A stretch of 64,000 bases of DNA from Ascaphus truei (Eukaryota; Chordata; Amphibia; Anura; Ascaphidae): assembly GCA_036426205.1 (NCBI GenBank), contig CM071571.1, positions 108,411,257 through 108,475,256 of the forward strand, written 5' to 3'. Shown in pieces: positions 57,991 through 64,000 of the stretch (position 1 is the first letter of the stretch; each line of letters starts with the position of its first letter). The translations under genes and the position numbers were made by a program. The notes under the pieces were generated by a model, which made no database searches, had not been told where the DNA came from, and was given only the letters and a program-made list of their open reading frames with translations.

Positions 57991-59210
57991 TCGCATTTTG
58001 AAAAGCTGTCTGTAATATGTACTTATACATCAAAAATGGACCTTTTTCATAAACACTCTAGAATGTGTTAGTGCAAGTGATGTTTTGTAGGGCGTTGCAT
58101 GCACTATTCTTGCTTTCAATGCTTAAATATGCATAACGTCAATGTTTGTGGGGGGAGGAAGTAAACTAACTAAAATACCACATATATTATACAATTTATG
58201 TTCTGTGACTGTAGCTATTAAAATTTCTCATTAGTCATTTGTTCCACCGTTGTACAAACAACCTGTTTTGTCCCATCTTCGCCCACCATCAATTGTCTTC
58301 CACTGGCAGCAATGCATTTGGGAATTCACATGTAATAAAGAGCACGCATGGCAAGTGCTATATTAGTTACTAGCTTTTAGGATGGCCTACAAACCTATTA
58401 TGTCTTTTTTGAGATATAATATAGTTCCAGAACAACATCCTACATATATAGATCGCGTATCTTAATGTGAAACATATAAAAAGCAGTGTAAATATGCAAA
58501 ATGTACACGACAACCGCCTCCTATCAGTAATATTTTCTCACTTGTGAAATTGTGAGGGAATAATTCCAATATACTGTCCAACAGTGCACCTTCCCCCGAC
58601 GGGAAGTTATTTTTGCCCGAAGCAAGCTCCTCCCTGGGTTAATATCAGACGGTGGTGGTCGGCCCACCTCCAGTGGCCAGTAGCGATGCACGCGTTTGTT
58701 GTATTTTCTTTTTCAATTTTGTTACCTAATATCTCAAATCTCTTGTATCAATTCCTCGCTTTCCCTCACATGATTCCCACAACGCATTGCACCAATGGAC
58801 TGACTTGTGTCCCACATTTCTTTCTCTTGATGAACTTGTTCCGCCCTTGAAAAACATATACAACTAGATGAGGTAAATTCATAATAAAGCACCAGTTTCC
58901 TACACTGCTAGCTGTTCCAAGAGAGTAGGCGTAATCAGGTGTGTTTAGGTGTAATATGTGAACACTGAGCATCACACATAACCTATACATGGTAAGACAG
59001 CTTTGCATTCATATTTGTATGCGAGTTATGGCAAATTGACCGCCTTGTTTAGTTGTCCCTTGGTATAAAAAAACGCATGATACAAGCTGTTTTCCAATCA
59101 CATTAACATAGAAAATTGCTGATTCTGAACCCATATGTGCATATGAACAAAACTCAATGACCTGATTTACATGTATTTGAATAATAATGTACAAGTACAC
59201 TTACCTGTAA
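57991..59210. other. No gene seen
   Basis: AT-rich, no motif recognised. Confidence 0.4.
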
Positions 59211-59864
59211 ATGTCCATATTACTGTCATCAGTGGCTCAAATGCCCCATGACAAGCTTATTTTCCTGTCATTGAAGGCGAGGATTACTTGTCTTCTCCAC
59301 ACGTTTCCTTTTCCTCCGAGCAGTTTAGGCAAGGCTCTTGGCTGGTCTGGACTGGACTCAATCCTCTCTCCAATGGAAGACCTCCAAAAGCTGGCCACCA
59401 GCAACGGCGAACGCCCCGACCATACACCCACATCAGCAACTGCTGCCACCCCAGCATCACTCGCGCTCAGCACCACATATTCCACTCCTAGCACAGCCTC
59501 CCCACTCCTAGCACCATCATCTCCACTCCCAAAACAATCACTCACTACCCAACCTCCTGCAACCCCCTCCTGCCCCCACATCCCACTCCCAGCCGCCACC
59601 AACTCCCCGGCCTCCACTACCCCAACTCAACCCACACTTCACACTCCCAGCAACACTCACTCCCACTCCATCACACACTCACCTCGAGCACTCACTCCCC
59701 TGAACAGTACTTTCACAGCTCCGACCTGTACTCCGCCAGGAGTACACTCCCCTCCCACCTGCATCACTCTTACCCACTCCTTTTGCTGGTGCATACTTAC
59801 AAGCACACAAAAAACAGACAAAAAATGTACAGCCACGTCCACGACAAGACACTTCCACATATGA
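59211..59864 (+). CDS. Uncharacterised Thr/Ser/Pro-rich ORF in the Harbinger interval
   Basis: 217 codons from an ATG. Residues 1-65 are mixed (LGWSGLDSILSPMEDLQKLATSNGE), the rest is Thr, Ser, Pro and Ala with few charged residues. I recognise no domain. It sits about 440 bp from the right end of the putative Harbinger element, where a second (Myb-like) gene is often found, but no Trp-spaced Myb repeat is visible. It may simply be a CT-rich low-complexity tract. Confidence 0.2.
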   Translation: MSILLSSVAQMPHDKLIFLSLKARITCLLHTFPFPPSSLGKALGWSGLDSILSPMEDLQKLATSNGERPDHTPTSATAATPASLALSTTYSTPSTASPLLAPSSPLPKQSLTTQPPATPSCPHIPLPAATNSPASTTPTQPTLHTPSNTHSHSITHSPRALTPLNSTFTAPTCTPPGVHSPPTCITLTHSFCWCILTSTQKTDKKCTATSTTRHFHI

Positions 59865-60299
59865 AAAAGACAAAGATGTAACAAAACACAAAGGACAAGC
59901 TCCTCCCATACAACAACAAGTCTCTCAGTCCAATATGGCAAATCTTCAATCCCAGTCTCGTGCTCTCTCTCTCCTCTCACTCCCAACAACATACAGAGAA
60001 TGATTAGCATACCTTTGCCTTTAAATAGGCGCGCTGATCCAATACATACGTGTTTTCGCCTGATTCAGTCAATTTGTGATTGTGGTCACCTAACGCAGGC
60101 ACCACCGCCACGCCGCCGATACCACTGGGTGTGATCGGCTTAATCATCGTTATGTAGTGGGCGGCTTTGTTTTCGGGTTGATTTTGAAATGTATTCGGCA
60201 CTTAACTCGCAGGTACGGAAGGGAAAATCGCCAATAACATACTAATTCGGTACGCTTGCCATTGCACACTAATCTGTCGGCTTTAACTGCATGAGGCCC

Positions 60300-61640
60300 C
60301 ATGAGGCGCTATGTACGGTCATCGCAAATGGATATTTCATTTAAATGATCAATTTCAAGGATCATTTAGTACTTAAGCCCTATAGCGGTCACAAAGAGTG
60401 GCTGAAGTGTGAGTACAACACCAGTCGCCCGGATCAAAGCGTGTTCTTCGGTTCTGGGTACCACTAAACTAGCTAACTATTAAAATAATCCTGATGCACT
60501 TATCAAAACAGTGTCCATACCTTACTTTCCAGTATTAAAATAGTGTCTCATGACATTAACCAGAGTGGGAGTTGAAACACACATTATTTTACATCTCAAT
60601 TCTAATGCATGAATTTATTGTAAATATGCAAAAATGCTTTTCACCAATCACTATACTGTCAGTAAAAAAACGCGAGTCCCCTTAAGACAACCTCGTTTTA
60701 TGTAAATAAAAGTTGTTAATAATTTGCATGAATAAATTACATTTTAATTGCTGATTTAAAATTTGTTTAATAATCCAGTAAATTAAATACTACTTATGGT
60801 GAATTTTCATGTCCCAGACAGATATCCAAACCCTGTCTTTCCCCCATTATCGCTTAGCATACTGTCGTCCACTGCAGCCAGGGATTCTGGGTAATGACAA
60901 TGCAAATGACACAGTGTGGTACTTCTTATACATTTGTAACATGGACCCCGGTGTAGCTTATGCTGCCGCATTACAACCACTTTCAGCCCCATTTGCGGTT
61001 AAAGAAATGCATAGCCTTAAACCTTACAGACAGATGTTTGTGCTCAGATTCATCATTGCGAGTTTGGTTGTCTGACATGAAAGCTGGTATGTGGGTATTC
61101 CATATGATTAAAAAAGTTATGCTGGGTAAAAAAAGTGAAACAAAACACCATACAGTGTACAGAATCCATGAAGCATTTGTAAATATTCACAAAACAAGCC
61201 TGAAGATAAATGTTCTAATGGATCTTCTTTGAGGCGTTTGAAGTGCAAGTGAATCAATAAACATAACATGAATACATAATATAAACATATAATAAAAATG
61301 CTTTTGTCATATAAAAGATACAAATATACACCACATTTAAAAAAATTACTAATATTTTAGTTAATATTTTACAGAGAATGTGATAATTATATTGTGCTTC
61401 AATAGGGTCGTTGCTTGTAAAAGTGTATGCAGTGTATGGTATTTATGTGTATAGCATAATAGCAACTGTTAGAAATAAAGCTGTAATTGTTTAGTTAATA
61501 AAGCTCAAAATGTTTTTGTTTATTCCGCTGTATAGTAATCTAACGTGATAACCACAACATCATTTTGACATATCTCTTAGAACATTTCAATGATTTGTAG
61601 ATTTTGATCAAACTCCCAGAGATAGGCTTTTCATCTCTTA
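60300..61640. other. No gene seen; short repeat with an octamer word
   Basis: Around 60880-60910, GGGATTCTGGGTAATGACAATGCAAAT resembles a dispersed non-coding repeat in style; family not identified. Otherwise AT-rich. Confidence 0.35.
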
Positions 61641-61643
61641 AAC

Positions 61644-62440
61644 TGTAACGGACGAGCTCGCCACAAACCAGCACCGGACCATGGGGGTTGAGGTGGGGAT
61701 AGTGAAACACCATCCTGAGACCATGAAGCCGGGTCCGGATTGTGGATTCCGTCGTCGTGGGTAGCCAGGTCGGGGTTGGAGATAGCAGGGTAAACAGTAT
61801 CCAGGCTGGGGTCAAGGCAGGCGTTACAGTAATGATGGTCGAGGTCACAGGCTGGGTTCAAGGTAGGTAGCACAGGAAGATGATCGAGGTCACAGGCTGG
61901 GGTTAGTACCAGGAGATGATTCAGCATAGGAGCTTGAGCATAGGAATGGCCTCTGGAAGGAGGACAGGAACTGAAAGTACTGAAGGCCTCTGGAAGCAGG
62001 GTATGCAGACAGGCCACAGAAACAATGAAGGTATAGCGCTGGGGATCCAGCGCTTCAGCACAGGAAAGGATTTCCAAAGCATGGTAGGAACTGTGAGTAA
62101 TGAAGGCCTCTGGAAGCAGGGTATATGCAGACAGGCAACAGGAACAATGAAGCTATAGCGCAGGGACATTAGCACAAGAAGGCCAAGCAGAGGTGCTTGT
62201 GATAAGCACAGATACAGGAATGAAAGGATTATGCTCAGCCACTTCCTGGGGGGAGGGATGACCCTAAATAGCATAGACAGCCAATAGTGGAAGAGCTGCA
62301 CAGCAAGCAGCATCAAGACAAACAGGAGTCTGAGTTCAGAACCAGGTGATTCCAATAGCTGTTCAGGGCGAGCTTTGCCCAGAACCTCTATAGCCATGTA
62401 AGGGTGAGTTCCAGCCAAACCCAGGACCGGGTCCCTTACA
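61644..62440 (-). repeat. Possible solo LTR with internal tandem repeats
   Basis: On the minus strand it starts TGTAAGGGACCCGGTCCTGG (62440) and ends GTCCGTTACA (61644), LTR-like TG...CA ends. No matching flanking duplication was found. Inside are a 120-bp direct repeat (GAAGGCCTCTGGAAGCAGGG at about 61983 and 62103) and a shorter one (GAGGTCACAGGCTGGG at 61842 and 61885). Without a second copy this remains tentative. Confidence 0.4.
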
Positions 62441-62449
62441 CATACTAAC

Positions 62450-63298
62450 TATGCCCACAGCTCATTTTCCCCTGTGACTGAAGAGGAGTTCTCAGTGCTG
62501 TCTCATCATCTCACTCTTCAACCTGCCCCTTTGATCATATTCCCTCAAAACTCATCAGCTTCCTTTCTTGGACACTATGCCCTATCATAACTCACCTTTT
62601 AACCTCTCTCTCATTACTGGTACATTCCCATCTTCATTCAAACATTCAATCATTGCATCCATTCTTAAGAAGTCCTCTCTTGTTCCAGCCTCTCTGTCTA
62701 CCTACTGCCCTAATTATCTTCTCCCCATCTTTGCCTCCAAGCTACTTGAGTAGCTTGTATTCAACCGCTTGACTCACTTTCTCTCCTCCAACTACCTCCT
62801 TGACTATGTGCAATCTGGTTTCTACCCTCTACACTCCACAAGACAGCACTTACAAAGTGGCCAACAACCTACTCACAGCTAAATCTAAACGTAATTTCTC
62901 CTTACTAATTTTCCTAGATCACTCTGCTGCTGTTGACAATGTCGATCCCCCCAATCTCCTACACACCCTTCACTCCATTGGTGTCTGTAACATTGCCCTC
63001 TCCTGGTTCAAGTCCTACCTACCCATCCATTCTTTTAGTGTTTCCTTCTCAGGTGTCCCTCCTCTTCACTCCCTCTTTCTGTCAGTGTTCCACGAGGCTG
63101 TCTCCTTGGCTCTCTGCTCTTCTCACTCTATATGGTACCACTTCTCCTAGTGAACTAATACAATCTTTTGACATTCAGTGTAATCTCTATGCTGCTGTAT
63201 GTCATTCTGTTGATGTAATTGATGTCACTCTATACCCTCACTGTACAGCACTGCAGAATACAGTATGTTGGAGCTTTACAAATAAACAATAATAATAA
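62450..63298 (+). pseudogene. L2-type LINE reverse transcriptase fragment with AAT tail
   Basis: Fragments in several frames: VTEEEFSVL, FPSSFKHSIIASILKKS, A-S-K-L-L-E, Y-V-Q-S-G-F (about 62805-62822), P-R-G-C-L-L-G-S-L-L-F-S-L-Y (from [15 protein letters not shown]), ending with GGAGCTTTACAAATAAACAA and an AATAATAATAATA tail (about 63286-63300). Related to but distinct from the 0-1.1 kb family, which ends in ATACA units. Many stops. Confidence 0.8.
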
Positions 63299-63300
63299 TA

Positions 63301-64000
63301 GGACAACCGTTGATACTATTATTAAATCAGTGTAACATTTAATTTTAGTGCTTGCACATTTTAATTTTTGTCTGCACTGGGACCTTTATGGAAATAATTA
63401 ATAAAGGTCTCAAAAGAAACTAAGGAGTGTGCATTATTCATAATAATTTTTATTGTTGGTGAGTACTTGATCCTTATTGCACCTTAAATAGATGCGTTGT
63501 GCACCATATACGTAGCTGTATTGTGCACCACGTCAGTGTGGCCATTCTCTGAGCTGTACAATGATTTGTTTTTGGTTTCAAACTAGCCATTAGTGTAGAC
63601 GAAGAATGAGCTTAGTAGGATGGAAATGTATAGAAATAGTCAGTATCATATAGATTCAACATAATAATTTGCAAACTGGAAACAACTGCCCCCGATCTTA
63701 AACTGCTAAAGTACTTTAAAACTGCAATTCATGTTAGTGGACATACTGTAGAAACAACATTTTGTAAAGAATGTAGCTATCAAACCGTCCCTTAAATGAA
63801 TGTACCTACATTTAAAGCAAATCTTTAGCTGCTTTTGTTCCTTCAGATATTAAGCACAATTTATTTTTATCTTAGGGTCTATGAATTGAGGAATGTTTCT
63901 CAAGTGTTTCCTTTACACTTATACCACCCTATCCTTGTTAGAGAGCCAATAAAGATAATGTCAGGAGATTGGAGCATGGACTTTTGCCAGGGAAATCTCT
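63301..64000. other. No gene seen
   Basis: AT-rich, no motif recognised to the window end. Confidence 0.4.

Larger units (their letters stand above)
46245..60299 (+). mobile_element. Possible 14-kb PIF/Harbinger transposon
   Basis: The left end GGGCCTCATGCAGTAAGC (46245) and right end complement GGGCCTCATGCAGTTAAAGC (from 60299) share a 14-bp inverted terminus, the same 13 bases as the MITE at 37443. The first 250 bp contain many CGATAAG/CTTATCG and CGCCA motifs; the right end has GCCGATA, GATCGGCTTA and TCGCC motifs. A Harbinger transposase begins 1.3 kb from the left end. The 3-bp flanks do not match cleanly (ATA against CAT, or CAT/CAT if the terminus starts one base earlier), so the pairing of these two ends is likely but not proven. 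Other repeats lie inside. Confidence 0.55.

Noticed and set aside
57310..58033. Overlapping Pro/Ser/Phe-rich minus-strand ORFs
   Set aside because: Result of the G/A-rich + strand tract; no domain.
1..64000. CRISPR arrays, bacterial operons, prophage
   Set aside because: Spliced vertebrate gene and vertebrate transposons show a eukaryotic nuclear genome; no regularly spaced short repeats of CRISPR type were seen.
1..64000. Functional tRNA or rRNA genes
   Set aside because: Only a degenerate tRNA-like SINE head (50460) was seen; it cannot fold as a full cloverleaf by eye. A tRNAscan-type search was not possible.

Overview
This is eukaryotic, vertebrate DNA. One cellular gene is recognisable: a V1a-type vasotocin/vasopressin receptor (avpr1a) on the + strand, with exon 1 at 26754-27738 and exon 2 at 29917-30209. 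Nearly everything else is mobile-element DNA. The mix (L2/CR1-type LINEs ending in GCGCTATATAAATAAA, Gmr1-like Gypsy, hAT, PIF/Harbinger, many long foldback repeats) points to an amphibian, most likely a frog. That assignment is inference from repeat flavour and receptor sequence; no species-diagnostic gene is present.

Layout. 0-5.8 kb: a 5'-truncated L2-type LINE, a decayed Gypsy element (- strand) with a SCAN-like Gag, and a 5'-truncated L1 (- strand) flanked by a 14-bp target duplication. 6.3-9.9 kb: a broken hAT transposase split by a foldback element and an AC-rich array. 10.4-13.6 kb: a TA-flanked MITE and a hAT-type MITE swollen by about 2.1 kb of purine-rich minisatellite. 13.8-14.8 kb: a Harbinger transposase relic interrupted by a palindrome. 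18-22.3 kb: a second Gypsy relic and a piece of a third. 23.2-25.1 kb: GT and C-rich simple repeats. 25.1-30.4 kb: the receptor gene and its flanks, the largest repeat-poor stretch. 32.4-42.1 kb: a nested stack in which an L2 LINE is split by a CR1 LINE, the CR1 is split by a 3.9-kb foldback, and the foldback carries a Harbinger MITE; a hAT MITE sits in the L2 tail. 42.5-45.5 kb: a foldback nested inside another foldback. 46.2-60.3 kb: a possible 14-kb Harbinger element with a nearly intact transposase exon. 61.6-63.3 kb: a possible solo LTR and a LINE fragment.

The most unusual signal is a set of four long inverted-repeat elements (at 7.2, 34.3, 42.6 and 43.7 kb). Each is flanked by a 10-15 bp target duplication and each has a short single-copy tail on one side only. 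Most of them, and two further repeats, contain a small hairpin of the form TGACGAAG - stem-loop - GAAACGCG. Duplications this long do not fit the usual cut-and-paste transposon classes and look more like target-primed retroposition of inverted dimers. Several insertions can be verified internally, because the sister arm of a palindrome or a sister repeat copy preserves the empty site.
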